From NCBI RefSeq assembly GCF_003149185.1, contig NZ_QGDO01000010.1, positions 103,231 to 167,230 of the forward strand: 64,000 nt of DNA. The letters are read 5' to 3'. Positions 39,456 through 48,526 of this stretch are shown here, piece by piece; position 1 is the stretch's first letter, and each line of letters opens with the position of its first letter. The notes under the pieces were generated by a model. That model searched no databases. It saw only the letters and a list, made by a program, of their open reading frames with translations, and was not told the origin of the DNA. The stretch is from Sediminitomix flava (GTDB lineage Bacteria > Bacteroidota > Bacteroidia > Cytophagales > Flammeovirgaceae). The translations under genes were made by a program, and so were the position numbers.

Positions 39456-39657
39456 TTTTATGTGAAAGCAATGGTTAGATTTTCTCTCACTTCGAACTAC
39501 ATTAAGGAATAATAATACGGTTAGATCATTCAACAAATCGTGATTGAGATGTTGTAAATCAACTACGACTTGTTGATCATCTGAGTTTGATTTGTGAGGG
39601 AATTAATCATTCAGGAGTCTCTTTTATATTTTGAGATAATATCTACACAAAACCGCA

Positions 39658-40467
39658 TTACTTCCCGACTTCTTTTATCCAAAGTGAAGCTTCGTATGAT
39701 TTCACATCAGGCAACACATCCTCTGGATAAACATTTCTAAATTTGTGCTTATCAGCGGGGATCTTTTCAATCATAAAATCGATCATTCCTTGTGGGTCAA
39801 ATTCAATTCCTCCATTGATAAACTGATCTTGAATTTTTTTAATTTCTTCAGGGTCAGTAAAGTGAACATTAGGATCAATCCATTGCAAAGCCGTATCATA
39901 CATTCGGTGATTAAAGCCCGTGCTAAAAGGTCCTGGATTAATTGTAGCCACAGTAACTCCAGTATCTTCAAGCTCAAGTTGCATTGTCTGAACTAAACCT
40001 TCGAGTGCATGCTTAGATGCTACATAAGGCCCTAGATATTTAAATGTGAAAAACCCTGCAATTGAGGAAGTGAAAATAATCTTACCTTTACCTTTAGCTA
40101 CGAAAATCTTAGAAAATTTTTGAGCGATCTCAATTGTCTTGAAAACATTGACATCAAAAACACGCTTGATCCTTTTGATCGGAATTTCCGCTACAGGTCC
40201 TGTTTCTCCAGTAGCAGCGTTCAAGCTTAATATATCTACTTTATCACCATACTTTCTGACGATTTCGTTTATGTCATCATCTTCCAAATAATCAAGTTTT
40301 TCTACCGTCAACTCGACTCCCGCTTCCTCAGCTTTATTTATTAAAAGTGTTTTTTGAGTCCAGTTTTCTACGGTTGCAATAACTCTATGCCCTTGTTTCG
40401 CTAAACCTATTACTACTCCTGCACCAAAGCCTGTTGCAGAACCTGTCATTAATATAGTCTTACTCAT
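39658..40467 (-). CDS. Short-chain dehydrogenase/reductase
   Basis: 269 residues with the classical SDR Rossmann fold. The nucleotide loop is TGSATGFGAG (8-17), followed by LNAATG, a serine at 134/135 (FTSSIAG), and Tyr148-x3-Lys152 (YVASK), so all catalytic residues are present. It should use NAD(P)H to reduce or oxidise a carbonyl or alcohol of unknown nature. It lies 18 bases behind the monooxygenase-like gene, and the pair is likely an operon. Confidence 0.88.
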   Translation of the reverse strand: MSKTILMTGSATGFGAGVVIGLAKQGHRVIATVENWTQKTLLINKAEEAGVELTVEKLDYLEDDDINEIVRKYGDKVDILSLNAATGETGPVAEIPIKRIKRVFDVNVFKTIEIAQKFSKIFVAKGKGKIIFTSSIAGFFTFKYLGPYVASKHALEGLVQTMQLELEDTGVTVATINPGPFSTGFNHRMYDTALQWIDPNVHFTDPEEIKKIQDQFINGGIEFDPQGMIDFMIEKIPADKHKFRNVYPEDVLPDVKSYEASLWIKEVGK

Positions 40468-40485
40468 TTTTTTTGCTGTTAATAG

Positions 40486-40803
40486 TTAGATTATTTTTTT
40501 TCCTTTGTGCACAATCGGTTCGCTTGCAAATACTTCGTTTGCTTTTTTTAGTGCAGATTTAAGGTGTGGTGTATCCCAGTGCTTTTTTTCAGATTCTTCG
40601 TCTTGCCATTCTTCGACTGAAAGCAATGTGTTTTTTCGATTTTCATCTTCAATAAAAGAGTAACTAATTACTCCCTTCTCTTCACGAGTTGCTGAAGCTA
40701 GCTCACTGAAAATATCTTTCATCTCATCGAACTTACCTTCTTGAGCCACCAATTCTACTACTATGTGTATTGTATTATTCATAGTCTTCATATTTACTAT
40801 CAT
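40486..40803 (-). CDS. ABM-family monooxygenase-like protein
   Basis: 105 residues or fewer: ATGs at 40803, 40791 and 40782 are all possible, and the last (MNNTIHIVVELVAQEGK) best fits the family. It is a ferredoxin-like antibiotic biosynthesis monooxygenase (ABM) domain of the YgiN quinol monooxygenase type, with SATREEKGVISYSF, EEWQDEESEKKHWDTPHLK and the ending VHKGKKI. Such proteins oxidise quinols or other aromatics without cofactors. It is the first gene of the pair with the SDR. Confidence 0.82.
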   Translation of the reverse strand: MIVNMKTMNNTIHIVVELVAQEGKFDEMKDIFSELASATREEKGVISYSFIEDENRKNTLLSVEEWQDEESEKKHWDTPHLKSALKKANEVFASEPIVHKGKKII

Positions 40804-40963
40804 TAAGAGAACTAGAATTGGCTAAAAAAAGAATCCCCTGACAAGGAAATTACTAAAGAAAGTGGTAACAAATAAGTAACCTACATTCAGTGTATTATCA
40901 ATGAATATTGTTTTATTTTTAATGTATTTATTGGTCTTTAATGAGGCGGGTAAGTAGTAGAAT

Positions 40964-41025
40964 GTTGAGTTGCGGAATTGTGAAAAGTTTAATTATTAAA
41001 CATATTTTCAATTCCACAACTCAAC
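40964..41025. repeat. 62-nt long imperfect inverted repeat
   Basis: GTTGAGTTG (40964-40972) pairs with CAACTCAAC (41017-41025). GGAATT and AATTCC continue the stem past one mismatch, and the centre holds a second hairpin, GTTTAAT-T-ATTAAAC (40987-41001). It follows the 3' end of the large minus-strand gene but has no T-run. Confidence 0.7.
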
Positions 41026-41077
41026 TATTCAAGATTTCAAAAATAAGTAGTATTATCGTGGCTTAAAGTAGATCTGA

Positions 41078-44000
41078 TTATTTTGAAATAAGTGATTCGA
41101 TAAGGTCTCGAATTTTACGAGAGCTATCTTTTGGTAACTTTTTCAAGGCTTCTATCCCTTCTGGGCTTTTCCCCAATTGCTCGATGATATTCGCTCTTTT
41201 CTCAACATTCAAAGATTTTAATGCTTTAGAAAAAGCTTTATTTTTTGTCAATTCCACTACTAAATCACCAATCTGATACTGCTCATAATCAGCCATTATT
41301 TCTAATAAGTTAATCGTTGAGATATTTAAGTCTATCAGTTTTTGGAATATCCAATGTACGGCTTCTTCCAAATTTGTATCACGATCTGAACGTGCATACA
41401 AATAATCGGTAAAGCTTAATTGACCTGATATCACTTTACGTTCTAGGTATGCTTCGTCTAGCTTTGCATCAAACAAGTCAAAGGTTTTATGACTGTGATC
41501 AACGAATAATTTCAAGATGCGGTCTACTTTTTCTTCAGGCATAGCCCAAACAAATTGTTCAAACAGCGCTAAGGCACTTAGAGGATCTTTTGGATTGTCG
41601 AAATCTGATTTAGTGATATTTTCTTCAAAAATCAGCCTTGTTTCATCGTAAGAATTATTACCCTCAATATAGTTGGTAATTGCCGCTATGGTTTTCGTTA
41701 GTCGTAATTGATCAGTAGGCTTTTCTGAGAATATTTCTGTAAGTCTAAGAGTGGGAATGGAATCCTCTAAAATGAGAACTTTCATGTAGTAGAGTTCATT
41801 TATATCTTGAATATCCTTTGACTTAAATTGTTCACTTTGTAGTACAATATGAAGATTTCCTTCTGTCTGTTTAAGTACCAATAATTCTAATCCATGGATG
41901 TTTATTTTTGTGCTCGGGAGAGTAAGCGTGTTTTCATCGTTTACAATCGGACCTATAAGTGATTGTGGCAATTCATTTCGATAGCCATGAAATAGAATAT
42001 GCTTTTTATCAAGCTTCTCAATGATCTGTTCCTCTAAACCTTTTAAGTTTTCTTTGACTACACGTTTTAAAACATTGTTAAAAATCTCTTCTTGTTTAAA
42101 TGGAAACCTTGGATTTTGTAAGGCTAAATGTTTAAAAAAAGTAATTCTTTTTCGTTCATTGATAGCATGTAAGCCTTCGTCTAGTGCTATTGCTCTGTTT
42201 TTGTCTATGCGCTCAAACATGCTGTTTGTCTCCAAATCAATGTCACTATAACGCTCCAAAAAGCTGAGGTAAGCATTTTTATATCGATCTTCTTCCCTTC
42301 TTAGTTTAGATTGACAATCGACCATTTGAAAGGCTAAACTTTGTGCTAATGGTACCCCAGATTTTTCTAGTGTTTCATAATGTGCAATCTCTTCAAGTAC
42401 ATCATCAAACTCAATTTCAAAATAAAAATAGGTCAATGCATTGGTGACGAGCTTTATACAAACTTGTGGAGCTAAATCTAATAAAAGTGACCAAATTCGC
42501 TTTGCCAATTTCTGAGTTGGAAGCGGCAAAAGTGAAAGCCAAAAACAAGTTAAAAGCATACGCTCGCTGTATTCGTCTTCATAGCTGAACAAAGAAATTT
42601 GATCTTGTGAGGCATTGTATTTACCCTCTCCCGTCCTTAAATACTGACGCAAAAGACATATTGCTTCTGCTTGATCTATTTTTGGACTTTCTGATGTAAG
42701 GTAATCATGAATTTTATCTTGCTCTTCTTTTGGGCATTGTTTATCATCAAAGTGAGACACTGTAGTTGCAGCAACTACAGACGAAGCAATTGTATTGGAA
42801 AAGCCTTTCTGAACAAAGTCAAAAAGTTGTTGCGTGTATTGATCTGTTTTCCCATTTGTATAATCTCTGTAAAGTAGAAATGCTGCGAGGGTATAACTAC
42901 CTATTTTTGTTGTAGACCAAGTACTACAATCCATCAAAGGCCTGTCGGTAAATAGATTTTCTGCTTCAGAAAAATTTTTCTTTTGGAGGTTAGTTTCCGA
43001 ATAAAAAGTTGATAGTAAAGTCTGAACAGCTTCTTTTTTCCTCTTTACTAAAAGTTGTTCTTGAGCTAGGCCTGACGGATTAGCATAACGTAAATAATAT
43101 TCATCGAGAGAAATGAGTGAAGCGTTCTTTGGATCAGCAATAATTTCTTTGATCTCGTCTGAGAATGGTTTTTTACCGAAGGCGAAATAAAATACATCCA
43201 ATATGCGCAGATATCTTTCTTGCAACTGACGTTTCTCTTCCTCATTCACTGAAGGAGATGCTTTCTCGTTCTCTTTACGTACACGGAGTCGTGTAATTAG
43301 TCCATTTATTTTTTGCTCCTCTTCGTCGATCAAAAGACTTTCAAATGATAAGTGTTCGACGGTAAGGTCACTAATGATTTGGTGCAATTCCTCTCTCAGT
43401 TCATTTTCATCTCTATAGCCCGAAGTATAATAACACATTTGTTTATACAAGTTTGGTCGATGTGTTTTAGCTAGTTGAAGTAAGCCCATTTGTGGGAGAC
43501 TATTCAAAACATCTTGAGGTTCTCCAGTAGCTATATACTCGCGTATTTTTGGCCCATTTGGTAAGTGTTCAAAGAAGGATAAGATTTCCTTGTATGCATC
43601 TCCAAATTTATAATTATCATTTAGTTCATCAATATCTTTCAGAAATTGCTCTTCCTTCAATGCACTTTCAGAGCGTTTGATCAGTGAAGTCTGTAGCTTT
43701 TCTTTTAACTCATTCTCTAAGTCTAAGGCTTCATTTTCGAGGGTATCAATAATGAACTTCTGTTCTAGTAGCGCTTCATTGCCTTCAATAGATTCGGCCC
43801 ATTCCTCAGAGGAGACCAACAAACTAAAATAGATTTCTAAAAGGGGCTGAGCTTCTTCTTCTTGTTCATCGGCAAGTAAAACTAACTCCGTTTCAAAACG
43901 CTCATGTAAACATGCTTTGAAGAAAGTATAAGCTTCTGGATGGTGCTTTAAATAATCACCGAGAAGGTTGTCCTCCGAATGCATACTTTGGCGGAAGAAA

Positions 44001-44509
44001 TGATTGTCGCACCATACAAAAGCTTTGATCATATCTTCACTCCATCCATTGATGATAAGTAGGGAGGCTAGATATTCCTCATAGCCAACGGCATGTTCAT
44101 CATCCCAATAAGGAATTAGAAATTGTGCTAATAGATAGCTGTATTTTGGATATGTTCGGGCAATCATATAAAGTGCCTCTACACCAAAAACACGCATATC
44201 ATCGACCCACATTTCAGAAGTATCATTGTGTGCTCTGCTCAGATGAGCCATAGCTTGAGCTGTTTCAAAAAGTAAGCTTTCCAGAGCAGGATACTCTAAG
44301 GCAACAGCAAAAAAAATAGCTTCAGATACATATATTTCATCACTTTCACCAATTAATTCGGGATAGTAATGACTTCCACCTTCCTGAGCTTTATCCAAAG
44401 CAGACTTCAAGAGTGCTCTATTTTTTGTATCTGCTACTTGCAAACGTCTGTGGCTTCCATCAGCTTTTTGAGCTACAAATTCAACATCAAAAAGATCATG
44501 AACGATCAC
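41078..44509 (-). CDS. Large alpha-helical protein of unknown function
   Basis: 1143 residues from the GTG at 44509. I do not recognise a family. It is rich in Glu, Leu and Lys, predicted almost wholly helical, with no signal peptide or membrane segment, so it is probably cytoplasmic. There are charged coiled-coil-like stretches around residues 255-290 and 395-420 and no obvious catalytic motif. The frame stays open upstream of the GTG to a TAA at 44534, and beyond that a further 26 codons begin with ATG at 44614 in the same frame and read as ordinary protein. The intact gene therefore probably began at 44614. The current product may rely on the weak GTG start or may not be made. Confidence 0.6.
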   Translation of the reverse strand: MIVHDLFDVEFVAQKADGSHRRLQVADTKNRALLKSALDKAQEGGSHYYPELIGESDEIYVSEAIFFAVALEYPALESLLFETAQAMAHLSRAHNDTSEMWVDDMRVFGVEALYMIARTYPKYSYLLAQFLIPYWDDEHAVGYEEYLASLLIINGWSEDMIKAFVWCDNHFFRQSMHSEDNLLGDYLKHHPEAYTFFKACLHERFETELVLLADEQEEEAQPLLEIYFSLLVSSEEWAESIEGNEALLEQKFIIDTLENEALDLENELKEKLQTSLIKRSESALKEEQFLKDIDELNDNYKFGDAYKEILSFFEHLPNGPKIREYIATGEPQDVLNSLPQMGLLQLAKTHRPNLYKQMCYYTSGYRDENELREELHQIISDLTVEHLSFESLLIDEEEQKINGLITRLRVRKENEKASPSVNEEEKRQLQERYLRILDVFYFAFGKKPFSDEIKEIIADPKNASLISLDEYYLRYANPSGLAQEQLLVKRKKEAVQTLLSTFYSETNLQKKNFSEAENLFTDRPLMDCSTWSTTKIGSYTLAAFLLYRDYTNGKTDQYTQQLFDFVQKGFSNTIASSVVAATTVSHFDDKQCPKEEQDKIHDYLTSESPKIDQAEAICLLRQYLRTGEGKYNASQDQISLFSYEDEYSERMLLTCFWLSLLPLPTQKLAKRIWSLLLDLAPQVCIKLVTNALTYFYFEIEFDDVLEEIAHYETLEKSGVPLAQSLAFQMVDCQSKLRREEDRYKNAYLSFLERYSDIDLETNSMFERIDKNRAIALDEGLHAINERKRITFFKHLALQNPRFPFKQEEIFNNVLKRVVKENLKGLEEQIIEKLDKKHILFHGYRNELPQSLIGPIVNDENTLTLPSTKINIHGLELLVLKQTEGNLHIVLQSEQFKSKDIQDINELYYMKVLILEDSIPTLRLTEIFSEKPTDQLRLTKTIAAITNYIEGNNSYDETRLIFEENITKSDFDNPKDPLSALALFEQFVWAMPEEKVDRILKLFVDHSHKTFDLFDAKLDEAYLERKVISGQLSFTDYLYARSDRDTNLEEAVHWIFQKLIDLNISTINLLEIMADYEQYQIGDLVVELTKNKAFSKALKSLNVEKRANIIEQLGKSPEGIEALKKLPKDSSRKIRDLIESLISK

Positions 44510-44533
44510 AGTATCTTGTTCAAGGAGGCTTTT

Positions 44534-44614
44534 TTATTGGTGTAATGCTTCACGAATAGAGGCTTCGGAGCCTACCGTAAAACCTATTTTCTGATTTTTA
44601 TCAAACTGGTTCAT
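44534..44614 (-). pseudogene. Probable original N-terminus of the large gene, cut by TAA
   Basis: ATG at 44614 opens a 26-codon frame (MNQFDKNQKIGFTVGSEASI, then REALHQ) that stops at TAA 44534-44536. After the TAA the same frame continues K-S-L-L-E-Q-D-T into the GTG at 44509. One base change (from CAA, AAA or GAA to TAA) would explain it. Confidence 0.5.
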
Positions 44615-44786
44615 CTTAGTACAGGATTAATTTGGTGTAAATTAAACAGACTAGTACGTAAATGAATTACGTTATTCTCCTAAACACTATTAATAATTGT
44701 AAATGGATGAATTGCCAGATAGGAGTATTTTAAGTAGCATTGTATATACTAGACTTTTTCTGGTTTGAAAAACTTATGAATATCGA

Positions 44787-45290
44787 ATGATACTTTTTAG
44801 AATTAGGTACTTGATAATTGGTATTATCTTTTTTGGATTACTTGGGAGTGATAGTACTCAGACTGTGTTTGTTCATCAAACACCATATCATACCTGTTTA
44901 AGTTTTATCGATGCCATCGAGAATAAAGAGAAGGAATTATTTTACCAAGTCATTGATCATAAGCGTCTTTACTTTAATTTGAATAAACAATTCAATTTTG
45001 ATAAGAAACAAAGTTCTTCTTACGATGACATACATGGATTATTTTTTTTCTTCTATGCTCCATGGAAACAAAGTCCTCGTACTTCAAATAAAAAAATAGT
45101 AGAAAATAATATTTATTGTTTTCTATCTATGAATATTGATAAGCAAGCAAATACATTTATTTGTAATGTTTCTTGGAGAAAAAGTTGTTCATCAACTAAT
45201 AAGAATATTTTACTAAAAATAGAAGAGAGTACTAATGGTTATAAGGTGATTGATGCTGACGTATCTAATTTTCTGAGGGACTTACAATAA
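44787..45290 (+). CDS. Hypothetical exported protein
   Basis: 167 residues. An N-terminal hydrophobic segment (RIRYLIIGIIFFGLLG) is followed by a small mixed domain with HTCLSFIDAIENKEKELFYQVIDHKRLYFNL; this layout resembles NTF2-like or DUF4878-type 'export plus small alpha-beta cone' proteins. No catalytic signature was seen. It is very AT-rich and stands alone before the acylation operon, with 377 bases to the next gene. Confidence 0.5.
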   Translation: MILFRIRYLIIGIIFFGLLGSDSTQTVFVHQTPYHTCLSFIDAIENKEKELFYQVIDHKRLYFNLNKQFNFDKKQSSSYDDIHGLFFFFYAPWKQSPRTSNKKIVENNIYCFLSMNIDKQANTFICNVSWRKSCSSTNKNILLKIEESTNGYKVIDADVSNFLRDLQ

Positions 45291-45603
45291 CGGTTTTATA
45301 GTTACAATCTAAAATGTTATTTAAAGTGTGAAGTTTTTAGGATTTTACTCAACATATCCATATGCTCTTAAATGATTTAACAATATCTCTTTAGATCGTT
45401 TTATACGCAATTTTGACCATTCAAAAAATTACTATAACAATACTTTTGTTAAAATGTATTTCAATTCATTATATTGAATGTGATTTTTAGAAAGATTGAA
45501 AATTTAGATGTAAGCTAAATTTTTTTACTTCGTCTCGTTGTTTATTTTTTACAGCTTTTTCCAAAAATGTGTGACTGACTTAACTATTACAAATTTGTAA
45601 CAC

Positions 45604-45635
45604 CTATTGTTGAACTACAATAGTATTTTATTTTT
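45604..45635 (+). promoter_or_regulatory. Terminator-like hairpin in the operon leader
   Basis: CTATTGT (45604-45610) pairs with ACAATAG (45617-45623), followed by TATTTTATTTTT. It lies 33 bases before the first operon gene and 313 bases after the previous one, so it may be an attenuator rather than an upstream terminator. The rest of 45291-45667 shows no gene. Confidence 0.45.
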
Positions 45636-45667
45636 ACCTATAACTTGTTATTATATTATCTAAATAC

Positions 45668-48526
45668 ATGTATATCCCATTTAAACCTTTTTACGAATTA
45701 AAAGGTCTTCAAAATACCGAACTATCGAATGCTCTTTTTTGTGAATATATCCCTCATCATCAAAATCTTTATTTTCCCAATCAAGGGACAACGTTAAAAG
45801 AAGACTGTGAAGATCAGAAACAGAAAATAGACAAGATTTTAGGTGCACAATCAGCTTACGAACAGTTTCTGAAAAAGAAATACCGAAAAGCCGTTTATGA
45901 TATTTATGCTTGTTTTCAGCCTTTCAACGAAGCGAGCAAAGCCTTTTATCCTTTCATACAAAAACTCCAATCAGAACTAAAGCCCAATGATTACATTTTG
46001 AATGTTTGGGATCGTTCGGGCTGGATGACATTTTTGTTGGCAGGCTTGTTCCCCGAACAACAAATCATCACGATTTGGGAAGGAAATCACGATGTATTGG
46101 GCTATAAAGGTTTTCAGTATTGGATGGAAGAACAGCCGAATGTATCCGTCATTTTTATCGATCTGAATCAAGAACTTCCGCTTGATGATAAAAGCTTTAG
46201 CCTGATCATAGCTCCCGATACTTTGCATCGTTTTTCTTTGGCAAAATTCCTTTCTGAATTGACAAGAGTTGCTAAAGAAGATGCCGCGATTTTCTTTCCT
46301 CATGTGCATTTGGGCAATACACAGCCAGAACCATTTTTTGAAAGAGGAGGAAATCAATTGCACGGGAATACCTATACAAAACTCTTTGACCGTATGGAGT
46401 CAAAAAGCGAGTGGAAAGGAATGATCTTTTCTGAACCAAAGCTTTTTGTATTCAATGATTTTGTGAAATCGGAAGAGCAAGAGTCATTGTTCAAATCTGA
46501 TCCTAGCATGGAGGATTACAATGCTCTGATAGCTATTCTACCCAAAAGTTGGCAAGCTGATACAATACAGCCTTTTTCAATAGAGAATCAAGAGCATGTA
46601 GGTGCTGCAAGGGTCATCATGAATCAGTTGCTTCAAATTGATTTGCACCAACAGAAAGTGACCGTAGACCGTAGGGCTTTTGATGGGCAGCTAGATTACC
46701 TTTTAGAGCGTCACCCGATTTATATAGAGCGAATCAAAGAATTGGAAGGTTTATCTTTTGATTCGGAGACTGCTCAAATCCTTTTCCTAGCAGAAAGAGC
46801 ATACACTTTACAAGAGATTTCGACAAAGCTTCAGATATCGCTAGATAAAGTCATTTCTGTTTTGAGTGATTTAGAAATGCACGGGCTTTTACAGGTTTTG
46901 CCGATGTCCGAAAAAGGAATTCTGCTTCAAAATTACTTGATGACTCAAAAACTTAGATTGCCACACAAACGACACAATCTAGCAGATTTGTGGCAAAGTA
47001 CCTTGGCGAGTTATGCAGAACAAACGGCTCTTTATGTGTTAGAAGATGAAAGCGAGTTGTCTTATATCGATTGTGAAGAGTTGGTGCAACTGATTGCTTC
47101 AGCACTGTTGAATCAAGGTTTGCAAAAAGGAGATCGAGTCTTGCTATCAAGTAATCTTCATGCAGAGGGTGTGCTTCTGTTTTGGGCTTGTATGCAACTA
47201 GGAATTGTATTTGTGCCTATTTCTCCAGAGTTGTCAAGTGCTGTTACGGCTGATCTGATTGTAAAAGCACAAGCTAAAATGAGCTTTGTGAGCACGACTG
47301 TTTTCAAAGAAAAAAATGCACTTTTTGAAAATAGTATCGTGTTGGATAGTGAAGAAGAGATTGAAGGAGAAGCAGAATATTTTTCTGATTGGTTAGCAGA
47401 AAACAGCGAGGAAGAATTGGAGTACAACACTGAGATTTTAGAACAAGATACGGCAGTGATATTGTACACTTCGGGGTCTACGGGAATACCAAAAGGAGTT
47501 GTGCTTTCTCATGGAAATCTGTTCAGAAGTTCTGAGCTATTAGCCAAGCATTTCAACTTTGAAAGTGAAGACCGTTACTTTGCTTTTGGAGGTTTGGAAA
47601 GCATGAGCGGACTCCGAAATGCCACGCTTTCAGCACTTCATTTTGGTTCAAGTGTAGTCATTCCAAGACAACAGAGTTTAGGAAACCTATTGAGTTTGAC
47701 TGAGGAAGTTGAAGAAACAAAAGCCACTATTTTAGCTGCCAACCCTTCTTTTCTAAGACAATTAACCAAATACCAAGAGCGTGTAGCAGATCAGCTTCAA
47801 AGCATTAGAAGTCTGATGTGTACAGGCAATGCCTTGTCTACGGACTTGCGGATAGCCTTGAAAGATGCGTTTGATTTGGAAGTGATCAATTATTATGGTC
47901 TGACCGAAACAAGTGGTATCTGTACTTCGGAATCAGAAGGAGATGAAAAGAACGAGAATAGCATAGGAAAAGCAGTTGATTGTATTGCACAAGTGGTTGA
48001 CGAATATGACCGAGTTTTACCACAGGGAGAAGTCGGTGAACTCAGAGTTTTTAGTGAAAACCTTATGCTTCATTATGATCAAAATGCTACTCAAACTGCA
48101 GAGGTAATCAAAAATTCATGGTTCTATACCCAAGATTTAGCTCTAATCAATCAAAATGGAAATATAGAATTGCTAGGGCGTAAGAAAGCCTTTATCAAAA
48201 CCGCAAAAGAAGAAATAATTTACTTAGATCATTTACAGTCTTTTATCGAAACTCAGCAAGAAGTTGAAGATGTAGCACTTTGTACGAACAGAGAGCAGGA
48301 CACTGAAATCATTCATGCTTTTATTGTGATCAAAGCAAGTGAACTAACACTTGAAGAAATCACGAAACAGACCAAAGAACGTATACATAAGGCATTTGGA
48401 AAGGCAGCAGTACCAAAATACATCCACTTCAAAGAAGCCTTACCTTATAGCGAAAACGGAAAACTCTTTAAACAAAAACTCACTGATGAAGCCTCAAAAT
48501 ATACAAGAACTATTCACGCAAATTAG
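45668..48526 (+). CDS. Methyltransferase-like / adenylate-forming ligase fusion
   Basis: 952 residues in at least three parts. About 105-215 resembles a class I SAM-dependent methyltransferase (YILNVWDRSGWMTFLLAG, FIDLNQELPLDDKSFSLIIAPDTLHRF), although the glycine-rich loop is poor. About 365-415 looks like a winged helix (TLQEISTKLQISLDKVISVLSDLEMHG). From about 430 it is an AMP-forming ligase: TSGSTGIPKG at 601-610, YYGLTET, FYTQDLA, and the C-terminal catalytic lysine Lys932 in ENGK. It should activate a carboxylic or amino acid as an adenylate. It is the first gene of an operon whose remaining parts match a Dlt-type acylation system. The methyltransferase part may be catalytically dead. 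Confidence 0.75.
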   Translation: MYIPFKPFYELKGLQNTELSNALFCEYIPHHQNLYFPNQGTTLKEDCEDQKQKIDKILGAQSAYEQFLKKKYRKAVYDIYACFQPFNEASKAFYPFIQKLQSELKPNDYILNVWDRSGWMTFLLAGLFPEQQIITIWEGNHDVLGYKGFQYWMEEQPNVSVIFIDLNQELPLDDKSFSLIIAPDTLHRFSLAKFLSELTRVAKEDAAIFFPHVHLGNTQPEPFFERGGNQLHGNTYTKLFDRMESKSEWKGMIFSEPKLFVFNDFVKSEEQESLFKSDPSMEDYNALIAILPKSWQADTIQPFSIENQEHVGAARVIMNQLLQIDLHQQKVTVDRRAFDGQLDYLLERHPIYIERIKELEGLSFDSETAQILFLAERAYTLQEISTKLQISLDKVISVLSDLEMHGLLQVLPMSEKGILLQNYLMTQKLRLPHKRHNLADLWQSTLASYAEQTALYVLEDESELSYIDCEELVQLIASALLNQGLQKGDRVLLSSNLHAEGVLLFWACMQLGIVFVPISPELSSAVTADLIVKAQAKMSFVSTTVFKEKNALFENSIVLDSEEEIEGEAEYFSDWLAENSEEELEYNTEILEQDTAVILYTSGSTGIPKGVVLSHGNLFRSSELLAKHFNFESEDRYFAFGGLESMSGLRNATLSALHFGSSVVIPRQQSLGNLLSLTEEVEETKATILAANPSFLRQLTKYQERVADQLQSIRSLMCTGNALSTDLRIALKDAFDLEVINYYGLTETSGICTSESEGDEKNENSIGKAVDCIAQVVDEYDRVLPQGEVGELRVFSENLMLHYDQNATQTAEVIKNSWFYTQDLALINQNGNIELLGRKKAFIKTAKEEIIYLDHLQSFIETQQEVEDVALCTNREQDTEIIHAFIVIKASELTLEEITKQTKERIHKAFGKAAVPKYIHFKEALPYSENGKLFKQKLTDEASKYTRTIHAN

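Noticed and set aside
44534..44536. Reassignment of TAA to an amino acid
   Set aside because: Many genes in the window end at TAA, so a code change is excluded; mutation or readthrough is simpler.
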